A stretch of 64,000 bases of DNA from an uncultured Bacteroidia bacterium. GTDB taxonomy: Bacteria > Bacteroidota > Bacteroidia > Bacteroidales > UBA932. The notes under the pieces are model-generated. The model ran no database searches. It saw nothing but the letters and a program-made list of their open reading frames with translations, and was not told the DNA's origin. This document shows, piece by piece, positions 8,775 through 17,516 of this stretch (positions are counted from its first letter, which is position 1; every line of letters starts with the position of its first letter). The stretch spans positions 124,001 through 188,000 of the forward strand of contig CACYGI010000001.1 of the NCBI GenBank assembly GCA_902773925.1, given 5' to 3'. The position numbers and the translations under genes are program-made.

Positions 8775-9923
8775 CTAGAAAAACACTCCCGTATGAACAT
8801 AAAATATGCCGCGGCCGGAATTGCGCCTGCTGTCTTCGGTACGGAACGGCTTGACGTATTCGAGCGTGAGGACCGTCGATCCGGGAAGATGGACGTGGAT
8901 GCCCGCGCCAGCCGAAAGGTGCATCTTCTCATTGGTGAAGGACTGCGCTGCAAAGGGGACAAGCACGCGGCCGCCGTCGAAGATGCCGCACGCTACAAGG
9001 CGGAAATGGTCGGACCCCAGCGGGAGACGAAGCGCCTCAAACCTGAGTTCCGAATTGAAAAACGCTACGCTGCGGCCCTGGATACGGTTGCGAAGGATAC
9101 CGCGAACGCGCCCCGACGAGAGTATGTCATCGTAGGGAAGCGCGTAGAATGCAGGATCATTGACAAAACCTTCGGCCTGCAGGCGATACGCCAGCACCAG
9201 GCGGTCCGAGACCAGCGGCAGCCAGTGCGAAAACAGTCCCCGGTAACCGAGGAACTCGTGGCTCGTACCCAGGAATGCGGGCGCATAGCGGAACTCCGCA
9301 TCAGCCCGTACGCCTGAGGTAGTATAATCTTCATCATTGCGCAAATCGAGGCTCAAGCCTGCGCGAAGCATACTTATGCGGCCGCCGGCAGCATCCTCTG
9401 CAAGGATCGTCCCGTCAGCGACGAGCATATCGTAGAGAGTCGGTATATCGCCATCCTTGCCGGTGAAACGTCCCGTCTGCAGATAGCGGAACTCGTATCC
9501 CACCGTCCAACGCAGGTCGCGCCAGATGGGCCCGCCCAAATCCACGGACACATTTGCCGTATTGCGGTTAAGCCTGTAATAATCGTCATTATAGACTGCC
9601 GACGCGTCTGTATCGTATCCGTTGAAGCCGTAGAAAAACTCTCCTTTCTCGCGGAAATATCCGCCCTTGACGGACAGGTCCATCCCCAGCGCCGGGAGAA
9701 TCCTGGTGTAACGCACCTGAGCGATGGCGCTGCCGCTCGTGAAAGCTGATGCACCCAGATAAAAAGACGATGCCGAAGGCGTATGATAATACTGCAGCTC
9801 AGCGCCATAGCGGAGCTTGTTGTGCGAATCATACGAGAGTATCAAACCGGTATGCAGCCGGGCATACGAATATCCGGCTGTCGCGAAAAGCAGCATTAAA
9901 CCTGTCAAAAGTCTTCTCATCAT
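8775..9923 (-). CDS. POTRA-less Omp85/BamA-type outer-membrane beta-barrel protein
   Basis: 382 residues; a second in-frame ATG follows the first directly. A signal peptide (MMRRLLTGLMLLFATAGYSYA) is followed straight away by amphipathic beta-strands. The motif VRGILRNRIQGRSVAFFNSE near residue 271 resembles the VRG-type loop-6 motif of Omp85 proteins and the strand after it, and the chain ends in an aromatic residue (HTGVFF) as outer-membrane barrels do. There is no room for POTRA domains (BamA has five). It heads the operon with three DUF4988-like lipoproteins. It could be a translocator or assembly pore for these lipoproteins, or a simple porin; the Omp85 assignment is moderately sure, the role is inference. 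Confidence 0.7.
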   Translation of the reverse strand: MMRRLLTGLMLLFATAGYSYARLHTGLILSYDSHNKLRYGAELQYYHTPSASSFYLGASAFTSGSAIAQVRYTRILPALGMDLSVKGGYFREKGEFFYGFNGYDTDASAVYNDDYYRLNRNTANVSVDLGGPIWRDLRWTVGYEFRYLQTGRFTGKDGDIPTLYDMLVADGTILAEDAAGGRISMLRAGLSLDLRNDEDYTTSGVRADAEFRYAPAFLGTSHEFLGYRGLFSHWLPLVSDRLVLAYRLQAEGFVNDPAFYALPYDDILSSGRVRGILRNRIQGRSVAFFNSELRFEALRLPLGSDHFRLVACGIFDGGRVLVPFAAQSFTNEKMHLSAGAGIHVHLPGSTVLTLEYVKPFRTEDSRRNSGRGIFYVHTGVFF

Positions 9924-9986
9924 TTAATAAGATGCACTGCGCAACAACTTTGTTGCAAATAAGTCCCGCAAGGTAGCAAAAATTGT

Positions 9987-9994
9987 TAAATTTG
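9987..9994 (+). promoter_or_regulatory. -7 box for the EEP-family gene
   Basis: TAAATTTG matches TAnnTTTG and ends 5 bases before the ATG at 10000, again predicting a nearly leaderless message. No convincing -33 element. Confidence 0.55.
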
Positions 9995-9999
9995 CGGCT

Positions 10000-10959
10000 A
10001 TGGCATACACGATAATGTTCTGGAACGTAGAGAACCTCTACGATACGCTGGACGACCCGACGAGGAGTTATAATGCCTTTACGCCCACCGGAGAAGCCCG
10101 CTGGACGATAGACAAGTATAACCGCAGGCTGGATAATCTGAGCCAGGTTTTCTCGGCCATATCGGACGCCCACGGCGGCTTTCCGGTACTCGCCGGCCTT
10201 TCGGAAGTCGAGAACGGATCGGTGCTCAAGGCCCTGACTGGCCGCAAAAGGTTTTCGGGCAGCCATTACAAGTATGTCCACTACGAATCGAACGACGCCC
10301 GCGGGGTGGACTGCGGCCTGCTCTACCGCAGCGATAAGTTCAAACTGCTGGGCAGCGAGCCCGTGAAACTTGTGCTCCGCAGCGGGCGGCCCTACATCGG
10401 GCGTGACATCCTCGCGGCCTGGGGAACGCTCGATGGCGAGACTGTCATCGTATATGTCTGCCATTTCCTTTCCCGGCGCGGAGGAGTCAACGCCTCGGCG
10501 GGATTTCGCCGCGCAGGCGCCGAAACGGTCCGCGACCACGCACTGGAGATGCGCAAGACCTATCCCGATGCCAAAATCATCATTATGGGCGATATGAACG
10601 ATTCTCCCCGCGACGAGTCGCTCGCCGAGCTGCTTCGCGCAGGGCGCAACATCCATTCGATCCCTCCGGACGAATACTTCAATCCGTTCTGGCAACTGCT
10701 GGACGAAGGCAAGGGCACGAGCGTCTATGGCAACCGCTGGGTACTCTACGACAATATCATCGTAAGCGCCAATATGATCGACAGCCTGCAGGAAAAGCAC
10801 GGCCTGCATATCGTCAAGTGCGACAAGGACCACTACGGAGAGATATTCCGCCGGCCGTTTATGCTGCACAAGGGCCATCCCCGCAGGGCCTTCAACGGCC
10901 ACTCGTTCCAGGACGGATTCAGCGACCATCTGCCTGTCCTCATACGTATAAGCCGATAA
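10000..10959 (+). CDS. Endonuclease/exonuclease/phosphatase family protein
   Basis: 319 residues, no signal peptide, so cytoplasmic. The EEP fold motifs appear in order: FWNVENLYD near the N-terminus, LSEVENGSV with the metal-binding glutamate, RGVDCGLLYR, VCHFLSRRGG, the catalytic GDMNDSPRDES, and SDHLPVLI at the C-terminus. These are Mg-dependent phosphodiesterases or phosphatases acting on nucleic acid or small phosphoesters; the substrate cannot be told from sequence. Monocistronic: it has its own promoter box and ends in front of a strong hairpin terminator. Confidence 0.9.
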   Translation: MAYTIMFWNVENLYDTLDDPTRSYNAFTPTGEARWTIDKYNRRLDNLSQVFSAISDAHGGFPVLAGLSEVENGSVLKALTGRKRFSGSHYKYVHYESNDARGVDCGLLYRSDKFKLLGSEPVKLVLRSGRPYIGRDILAAWGTLDGETVIVYVCHFLSRRGGVNASAGFRRAGAETVRDHALEMRKTYPDAKIIIMGDMNDSPRDESLAELLRAGRNIHSIPPDEYFNPFWQLLDEGKGTSVYGNRWVLYDNIIVSANMIDSLQEKHGLHIVKCDKDHYGEIFRRPFMLHKGHPRRAFNGHSFQDGFSDHLPVLIRISR

Positions 10960-10974
10960 ATTTATGGCAATAAA

Positions 10975-11006
10975 AAGACCGGCGGGAAATGATTCCTGCC
11001 GGTCTT
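10975..11006. terminator. Bidirectional intrinsic terminator
   Basis: A 14-bp stem (AAGACCGGCGGGAA paired with TTCCTGCCGGTCTT, one G-T pair) with the 4-base loop ATGA. It is flanked by an A run on the left (serving as a U tract for the minus strand) and TTAAG on the right. It lies between the convergent EEP gene and the end of the Sus operon and should serve both. Confidence 0.85.
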
Positions 11007-11027
11007 AAGTATATAACCCTTCAGGTC

Positions 11028-12398
11028 TTAGTTGGCCTGGATGATCTCGGTCACCTTGACGAAGGTTGTCTCCTTCTTGGCGACGTGCTTCCAGCGATAG
11101 TTGAGGACGAACTGCTCCGCCATATAATCGTAGTAGCTCTCAGCGTCGGGGTCAGCCTCCAGCGTAGCCGGAGAGTTGTTGCGCGTGCCCTTGTCGGTGA
11201 CAAGGATGTACTCGACCTTATTGTGACGGATGTCATCTCCTTCGATAATCCTCAGGCGCATATACTTGTTGTTGTATGTGGTTGAGGAAGCCGCAGTAGC
11301 AGCCGCACCCGCAATGGTATTGTTGGTGGCGATCTGAAGCTCTACTATATCCGCTTCATAGCTTACAGGCGACTTTTTGGCCGCATAAGCCTGGGAACGG
11401 CTTGTCATTTCGGCATCGACGACCATCGTGCTCGCATAAGTCTTCTCGTATATGTTCTTAAGTTCGACCTTGAGGAACAGCGAGGATTTATCCGCGTTGG
11501 GAGCATAGGCCGAAGTCGAAGTCATTGTAAGGGGAAGGACGTATGTCTTGCGGAATTCGAGCTGGGAAGCGTCGATATGGACGTTCAGCAACGGGAAATC
11601 GTGGTTGTTCTTATAGACTATCTGGCTGTCAAATGTCACAACCTCCTGCGGAAGGATGGTAGAATCCTTGTATGCAGGCTTCATGGCCTCGGGATCATAG
11701 GCGATATTGATGGTATATTCGCCGTCAGGAACACCGTATGAAGCAATCTTGTAAGTGCCGTCAAACGAGCCTTCCATCTCCGTTGTGCCCTTCTTTATCC
11801 TGGCATAGACCTTGGCGCTGTTGAGCGAAGTGCCGTATTCGTTTGCCTTGAAATAGAAGGTAGGCTCCTGGAAAACGATACCGTAGAGGGCCGAATTGAG
11901 CTCCTCGTCAGGATTGAGCACATACTTGGATGTGGAGGTCAGCTTGACGGGAATGACATACAGCTTCGCGGGATCCAGCGCGGCAGCGCGGATGGCAGCG
12001 GTATTGAATTCCACCGGAATCTGGGCGAGGTTTTCGCCTTCGGGAATGATGACGCCGGTACCGATAATGGTATAGCAATTGTCAGGAAGCTTCTCCAGCA
12101 TTCCGGCATACTGCTGGGTCTCATCTGCATTGTAAGCATCGATGAGGGTCTGGTCAACGGTAAAGCCGACTTTGATCTCCTCCTTGCGGTACTCCGGACG
12201 AAGGCCCGAAGCATATACGCCCAGAGATGACATAAATGTGCCACCCTCGTAGTCCCAGACAATATTTGATGTGTACCCGTGCTGGGGGAGATAGATATAC
12301 GCGTCCTTGTTGTCAGCCCATCTTTCCTCGGCCTTCTCGCAGGAAATGGCCGTAAGGGCTGAAATGGCAATCAGTGCGGTAAATAAATACTTTTTCAT
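11028..12398 (-). CDS. DUF1735-type surface lipoprotein of the Sus operon
   Basis: 456 residues; lipobox LTAISC at the N-terminus. The N-terminal half contains KVGFTVDQTLIDAYNAD and YVIPVKLTS, the typical beta-sandwich pattern of DUF1735. The C-terminal half (DGTYKIASYGVPDGEYTI, later YAYDY-like aromatic strands ending WKHVAKKETTFVKV) resembles the DUF4361-type partner domain. Proteins of this kind sit last in Sus-like operons and are thought to help bind glycans or peptides at the surface as SusE/F analogues. It lies 12 bases downstream of susD2. No enzyme motif. Confidence 0.8.
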   Translation of the reverse strand: MKKYLFTALIAISALTAISCEKAEERWADNKDAYIYLPQHGYTSNIVWDYEGGTFMSSLGVYASGLRPEYRKEEIKVGFTVDQTLIDAYNADETQQYAGMLEKLPDNCYTIIGTGVIIPEGENLAQIPVEFNTAAIRAAALDPAKLYVIPVKLTSTSKYVLNPDEELNSALYGIVFQEPTFYFKANEYGTSLNSAKVYARIKKGTTEMEGSFDGTYKIASYGVPDGEYTINIAYDPEAMKPAYKDSTILPQEVVTFDSQIVYKNNHDFPLLNVHIDASQLEFRKTYVLPLTMTSTSAYAPNADKSSLFLKVELKNIYEKTYASTMVVDAEMTSRSQAYAAKKSPVSYEADIVELQIATNNTIAGAAATAASSTTYNNKYMRLRIIEGDDIRHNKVEYILVTDKGTRNNSPATLEADPDAESYYDYMAEQFVLNYRWKHVAKKETTFVKVTEIIQAN

Positions 12399-12410
12399 AG
12401 CTGAAAGATA

Positions 12411-14309
12411 TTATTCCCAACCGGGGTTCTGATAGAATGCTTCGTGATCCTCATACTTGACGTACTCGGTATAAGGTATCGGCCACCAGTACATACAGTC
12501 GCGCCAGACGCGGTCTTCGACCTTCTCGCGGACATACTCGAACTTGGTAGGCTTGCCGCTTGCGTTCCACGCCGTAGGGATGACACGCACACCGTAGATA
12601 GGCTCACCGAGCTTGTCACCTTCCTTCCAGCGGCGCAGGTCGTAGAAGCGGTGACCCTCGAAGCAGAGTTCGATGGCACGCTCGTGGTGGATAACTTCGC
12701 GCATCTGCTCCTGGGTGAGATTGCCGGAAATGGCGGGCATATTGACGCGGCGGCGGATAAGGTTGATCATATCTGCTGCGCTCTCAAGCGGCTCTTCCAG
12801 TTCCATCAGAGGACGGATACCGCCCTTCGGATCGGGTTCGTACGGACCGTACGCCTCGTTGAGGGCCTCTGCGTAGTTGAGCACCAGCTCTGCCATACGG
12901 AACAGGATACGGCCGCGCTTTGCGGAGGTATAGTTACCGGACTTGTACGAATAGACCTTCTCGGACAGGAACTTGCGGTAGTAGTAACCGGTCTTGGTGG
13001 AATTCTTGAGGCTGGGATCGCGGTGGACGCCGTAGGTATTGTGACCTTCGACTGCGTCATAGACATCGATCGTATAGGCTTTCGAAGAGGACTCGCCCCA
13101 GGTGTAGCCATTGTAGAGGACCGAGCTGTAGAAGCGGGGGTCGCGCTTGTTGTTGGCGTACATATTGGCGACGTGCGTAGGGTTGTTCCAGTCGAACGGG
13201 ACTGCCTTGCCGCCTTCGAGATACTCGAACATATCGACGAAGTTCTGGGTCGGGTTGTTGTAACCGTAGCAACCGTCAACACCTGCGGGGAGGTTATAGA
13301 CTTCGTTGTAGATCGAACCGCTGGTCGTCTGGATGGTGCTCCAGATAAGCTCGACGTTGTCCGTACCGGTCTTCAGGCTGATCTCGTAACCATAGGTACC
13401 GGAAGCCGAATAAGGACGGCTGAAGTTGGTGACGGCAGCCAGGTCATAGAACTCGTTGAGGTCGATGGCCTCGCGTGCGGCATCCGCAGCTGCAATCCAG
13501 CGGTTGCGGTCGCCGATCTCACCCTTTGCCAGACCGAAGTTCTTGAAATCGCCCTGATAAAGGGGAGAAGCATAGTAGAGCAGCACGCGGGATTTGAGGG
13601 CTGCAGCGGCCATCGAATTGGGACGGCCCCAGTTGTCTTCATCCCAGAGTGCGGGCAGCGAGTCGATTGCGCTGTCACAGTCCTTGATGATCTGGGCCAC
13701 GCACTCGTCCATCGTGTTACGGCCGCGGAAGAGTTCGTCGTTGACCTCTTCGACCTTGGTCGAGATTACGTAGGGACCATACTTGCTCAGCATGTCGAAT
13801 GCGAAGAATGCACGGTAGAAATAAGCCTGGCCCTTCCACCACGTGCGGTCATAACGGCGCGTAGGGTCATTCAGGTCGTCGATGAGGACCGAATTGTCGA
13901 CATTGGCAAGGAACAGGTTCGCTTTACGGATTGCCATGCAGGAATTGTAATAGGGACTGCGACTGGTAATGCCGATATACGAAGTACGATAGTAAATCGT
14001 AGGGATGTTTGCAGGATTCCAGACACCGTTGGTAAACTTCTGGACACCTGCCGTAGGGAGCGAGTGCTCCATCTCGTCAGTCGCGCAACCCAGCATACCG
14101 TAGCTGCCATAGACATCGCAGACACGCGGTGCGGGCAAATGGTCCACGGGGATACCTTCAAGGATTCCCTTTGCATACTTGTAAAATCCCCAGACATCCT
14201 CTGAGCCGCGGGCTGCATCCGGCGGCCACGGCTCCAGGAAGTCACGCTTGCAGGAAGAAAGCGACAAAACCGAAAGGCTGATCAAAACAGCTATAATAAA
14301 CTTTTTCAT
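12411..14309 (-). CDS. SusD/RagB-type nutrient-binding lipoprotein (pair 2)
   Basis: 632 residues; lipobox LSSC, then the usual KRDFLEPWPPD opening. SusD features include helical TPR-like segments (KANLFLANVDN; GQAYFYRAFFAFDMLSKYG), a C-terminal RMAELVLNYAEALNEAYGP helix, RRRVNMPAISGNLTQEQMRE and HERAIELCFEGHRFYDLRRW, and the terminal QNPGWE. It should form the lid over the SusC2 barrel and capture its ligand outside the cell. Downstream of susC2 by 7 bases. The ligand is unknown since no hydrolase is linked. Confidence 0.95.
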   Translation of the reverse strand: MKKFIIAVLISLSVLSLSSCKRDFLEPWPPDAARGSEDVWGFYKYAKGILEGIPVDHLPAPRVCDVYGSYGMLGCATDEMEHSLPTAGVQKFTNGVWNPANIPTIYYRTSYIGITSRSPYYNSCMAIRKANLFLANVDNSVLIDDLNDPTRRYDRTWWKGQAYFYRAFFAFDMLSKYGPYVISTKVEEVNDELFRGRNTMDECVAQIIKDCDSAIDSLPALWDEDNWGRPNSMAAAALKSRVLLYYASPLYQGDFKNFGLAKGEIGDRNRWIAAADAAREAIDLNEFYDLAAVTNFSRPYSASGTYGYEISLKTGTDNVELIWSTIQTTSGSIYNEVYNLPAGVDGCYGYNNPTQNFVDMFEYLEGGKAVPFDWNNPTHVANMYANNKRDPRFYSSVLYNGYTWGESSSKAYTIDVYDAVEGHNTYGVHRDPSLKNSTKTGYYYRKFLSEKVYSYKSGNYTSAKRGRILFRMAELVLNYAEALNEAYGPYEPDPKGGIRPLMELEEPLESAADMINLIRRRVNMPAISGNLTQEQMREVIHHERAIELCFEGHRFYDLRRWKEGDKLGEPIYGVRVIPTAWNASGKPTKFEYVREKVEDRVWRDCMYWWPIPYTEYVKYEDHEAFYQNPGWE

Positions 14310-14316
14310 ACGCTTC

Positions 14317-17300
14317 TTAGAATGTTAAATCGACACCGATGCTGTACAGCTTGGTCTGCGGGTAGCGGTATGAACCTGCCCACGCATCCTCTGCGTCAGC
14401 GTGATACTTACTCATGTACGAGAATGTGAGTGGATTGTAGGCGTTGAGGTAAACTTTCGCCTTGTCCAGCGCTATACCTTTGAGCCAGCGGTCGGGAAGG
14501 GTGTAGCTGATCTCGATATTCTTGAGTCGGAGATAAGTCGAACTGACCATCCAGAAATCGGAGCATGTCACGTTGTTGGCGTTGCCCGCACCGGTGGTGA
14601 ATTTGGGATAGGTTGCGGTATCGTAGTTGATAACGTTGCCGTCTGCATCAAGCTGGCAGCGGTCCTTCATATAGTACTGTGCGGTACCGTTGTCATAGAA
14701 TGCGTGGAAAGCATTCATCGAGGTATTGAACCAGTTGGACATATAACCGGTACCCTGGAGGAGGAAGTCGACGCCCCAGCCCTTGTAGTTGAAGTTGAGG
14801 TTCATCGCATATACTGCACGCGGGTCGCGGCCCTCTCCGATCGCCGTACGGTCGTTGGAATCGATGACACCGTCACCGTTGAGGTCGGCGTACTTGAGGT
14901 CGCCGGGGCCGTAAGTACCGAGCAACTGCTCGGGGCTGTTGTGCACGTCATCCCAGTCCTTGAAGAAACCGAGGCACTTGAAACCGAAGTCCATACGGGT
15001 GCGGCGGCCGGTCTCGACGAGGTTTTCGAAGTCGCGCGGACCCTCTCCCATCGCAAGAATCTTGTTGTCATTGTAGGAACCGATTGCCAGGATGGAATAT
15101 TTGAAGTCGCCTATCTTGTCGCTCCACTTGAGGGACAGCTCGATACCCTGGCTGCGGACTATACCGGCGTTACCGATGGGAAGACGGTCTTCCAGGGAAC
15201 CCAGGACGTTGGGATAGGTAGCCTTTGCCGCGGTATAGGCGTCATAGCGCTTCTCGTGCCAGATCTCGAGGTCGAAGTCCAGCTTGTGGTTGAACATACT
15301 TCCTTCGAGAGCCAGGTTGTACATTGCCGCCTTTTCGACCGTGACTTCCGGGTTGGGGACACGGCCTTCACGGACGTGCGTGACAGTGGCGAGCGTCGTT
15401 CCGTAATACATATAGCCGCTGCCGGTCCAGTAACGTGCACGGGCGGGATAACGCTCATCGTTGCCGTTGATATCGGTAAACTCGTAGAGGTTGTTACCGG
15501 AAATACCTGCGGTGGCACGGAGTTTCAGGTAATTGACAGCCTTTGCCTTGCTCATGAAGTTCTCGCCTGAGATGACCCAGGACAGACCGACTGCCGGATA
15601 CAGCTGGCGCGGGTTGTTCGTGAAGTAGAACTTATCGCTGCCGGAAACTGCTGCCGTAACGTCAACGTAGTATTTATTCTTATATGAGTAAGCACCCCAG
15701 AAACCGAAAGTATGATAACGGTAGTCAGGGGAGTTGTTCTTAAGGGTCTGGGTAAGCTGCCAGTTGCTGAAGAGCATCGCATCCACGTTGTGGTTGCCGA
15801 AAGAACGGTCGTATTTGAGCTCAACGTCCCCGCCGTAATAACGCGTCACACCATAAGCGCCCGATGCCGTCAGGGACGTAGGGGTCTTGAATGAACGGTA
15901 AACGTCAGCTCCGGTGTCGTCCTTCGAGTACTGCCATACCTGGAAGGTACGGGAATGGGTGACCGAGTATGAATTGTATCCGTCCAGGTGACCTGAAGCC
16001 TCGAGGCTCAGACCCTTTACGCCAAACTTGGTAAAGTCGGCTACGAGCTTGCCGGTGAACTGGTAGTAGCGGCGGGTCTGCTCGTAGTAACCGCCCTCGG
16101 TGATAAGGCCGAAGGGGTTGTTCTGATAGACAGAGTTACCGCCGATCATCAGGACTTCCTGGTTGAGGGTAGGATCGATACCGTAGAAGTACATCGGATA
16201 TGCATTCGCCGGGTTCTTGATCTCGTTCATCACCGTTCCTGCCTCGGATGCGGTAAAGTCCGCCGAAGGCCTCTTGCGCTCCTCGATACGGCCTGCAATC
16301 ATACCGGTAAATGTCAGCCAGTCGGTAAGGTTGATATCAATGTTGGAACGGAGGTTATACTTGGCATAGTTGGTCTTGGTCGAGAATGCCGGATTGAAAT
16401 CCTCATACTTGAGCAGACCGCCCTGATAAGTATAACCGGCGAGGACGAAGTAACGTGCGACCTGGTTACCGCCGCGCATTGCGATGGAAGCGTTGCGCTG
16501 CGAGGTGAACGACTTGAAGAGCTCGTCGTAGAAGTTCACGTCAGGGTGAGTCAGCGGACTCTGGTGATTCTGATAGAGCTCAAGGTCTTTCTCAGTATAG
16601 ATAGGTGTCAGGCCGTCATTGACCATCGCCTCGTTGTACCAGGTAGCATAAGTGTACGAATCAACATAGTCAGGGAAACAATCGGTAGGCATCAGCATAC
16701 CTTCGTTGTACTTGACATCGATCGTACGCTTGTTGGTATCACCGTGCTTGGTATTGACCAGGATGACACCGTTTGCGCCGCGAAGACCGTAGATTGCCGT
16801 AGCAGCCGCATCCTTGAGGATGGAGAACGACTCAATCTCATCTGCGTTGAGCTCAGCGAAGTTACGCTCGAAACCGTCCACGATGATAAGCGGCGTAGGA
16901 TCGCCGTACACCGAACTGGTATTGGAGCATCCGCCGTCAAGGGTACGGATACCGCGGATGACGAAGGTAGCCTCATCATAACCCGGGGCACCTGCCAGCT
17001 GGCGGGAAGTCATACCGAGCACGCGGCCCGAAAGAGCATTACCGAGGGATGTCACCTTACTCTTTGCCAAGTCTTCGTCGGTGATGGTCCACAGGGAAGC
17101 GGAAACCTCACGTTTCTTGGCGGTGCGGTAAGGAAGGTTGACATTCTCGCGGGTACCCAGACCTGCCGGCGCCTCCTTCATCACGATGCGGAGGAAGCCG
17201 TCGGAATTGATTGTCTGGAGATACTCGTAGAAATAGTCTGTATTGAATGCGAGGACCGATCCGAGCGAAGGAACGGTAATCTCGAAATCACCGTTCTCGT

Positions 17301-17499
17301 CGGTAACCGTATCAATAAAGGTATCCTGGACGGTAACAAGGACGCCCATAAGGGGATAACCCTTCTCGCTCACGACATTACCATAGATGGTAACCGGCTT
17401 GTTTTCGTCTTTCTTCTTGCCCTGCGCGAAAGAGACGGACTCAACGCAAAGCAGAAGGGCGAAAAACAGCGTAATATATTTTAAAGCATTCATTTTCAT
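14317..17499 (-). CDS. SusC/RagA-type TonB-linked outer-membrane transporter (pair 2)
   Basis: About 1060 residues from the ATG at 17499, chosen because it has GGAG 9 bases upstream and begins a good signal peptide; an in-frame ATG at 17523 overlaps the previous stop. Order: signal peptide, carboxypeptidase-regulatory-like domain (VTIYGNVVSEKGYPLMGVLV, about residues 35-110), plug with IRGIRTLDGG, PLIIVDGFERNFAELNADEIESFSILKDAAATAIYG and GANGVILVNTK, then a large 22-strand-type barrel ending YSIGVDLTF. It imports a large ligand delivered by the neighbouring SusD using TonB energy. The N-terminal domain is divergent (LAFNTDYFYEYLQTINSDG replaces the usual FSFLGYET). Confidence 0.95.
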   Translation of the reverse strand: MKMNALKYITLFFALLLCVESVSFAQGKKKDENKPVTIYGNVVSEKGYPLMGVLVTVQDTFIDTVTDENGDFEITVPSLGSVLAFNTDYFYEYLQTINSDGFLRIVMKEAPAGLGTRENVNLPYRTAKKREVSASLWTITDEDLAKSKVTSLGNALSGRVLGMTSRQLAGAPGYDEATFVIRGIRTLDGGCSNTSSVYGDPTPLIIVDGFERNFAELNADEIESFSILKDAAATAIYGLRGANGVILVNTKHGDTNKRTIDVKYNEGMLMPTDCFPDYVDSYTYATWYNEAMVNDGLTPIYTEKDLELYQNHQSPLTHPDVNFYDELFKSFTSQRNASIAMRGGNQVARYFVLAGYTYQGGLLKYEDFNPAFSTKTNYAKYNLRSNIDINLTDWLTFTGMIAGRIEERKRPSADFTASEAGTVMNEIKNPANAYPMYFYGIDPTLNQEVLMIGGNSVYQNNPFGLITEGGYYEQTRRYYQFTGKLVADFTKFGVKGLSLEASGHLDGYNSYSVTHSRTFQVWQYSKDDTGADVYRSFKTPTSLTASGAYGVTRYYGGDVELKYDRSFGNHNVDAMLFSNWQLTQTLKNNSPDYRYHTFGFWGAYSYKNKYYVDVTAAVSGSDKFYFTNNPRQLYPAVGLSWVISGENFMSKAKAVNYLKLRATAGISGNNLYEFTDINGNDERYPARARYWTGSGYMYYGTTLATVTHVREGRVPNPEVTVEKAAMYNLALEGSMFNHKLDFDLEIWHEKRYDAYTAAKATYPNVLGSLEDRLPIGNAGIVRSQGIELSLKWSDKIGDFKYSILAIGSYNDNKILAMGEGPRDFENLVETGRRTRMDFGFKCLGFFKDWDDVHNSPEQLLGTYGPGDLKYADLNGDGVIDSNDRTAIGEGRDPRAVYAMNLNFNYKGWGVDFLLQGTGYMSNWFNTSMNAFHAFYDNGTAQYYMKDRCQLDADGNVINYDTATYPKFTTGAGNANNVTCSDFWMVSSTYLRLKNIEISYTLPDRWLKGIALDKAKVYLNAYNPLTFSYMSKYHADAEDAWAGSYRYPQTKLYSIGVDLTF

Positions 17500-17508
17500 A
17501 GCATTGAT

Positions 17509-17512
17509 CTCC
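17509..17512 (-). promoter_or_regulatory. Ribosome binding site of susC2
   Basis: GGAG on the minus strand, 9 bases from the ATG at 17499. Shine-Dalgarno-like sites are scarce at other starts here, so this decides the start. Confidence 0.5.
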
Positions 17513-17516
17513 TTTA

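Noticed and set aside
12444-14204. A 586-codon open frame on the plus strand opposite susD2
   Set aside because: It mirrors the strong codon bias of susD2 in the antisense frame. The translated product has no signal peptide or recognisable motif, and the minus-strand SusD is certain.
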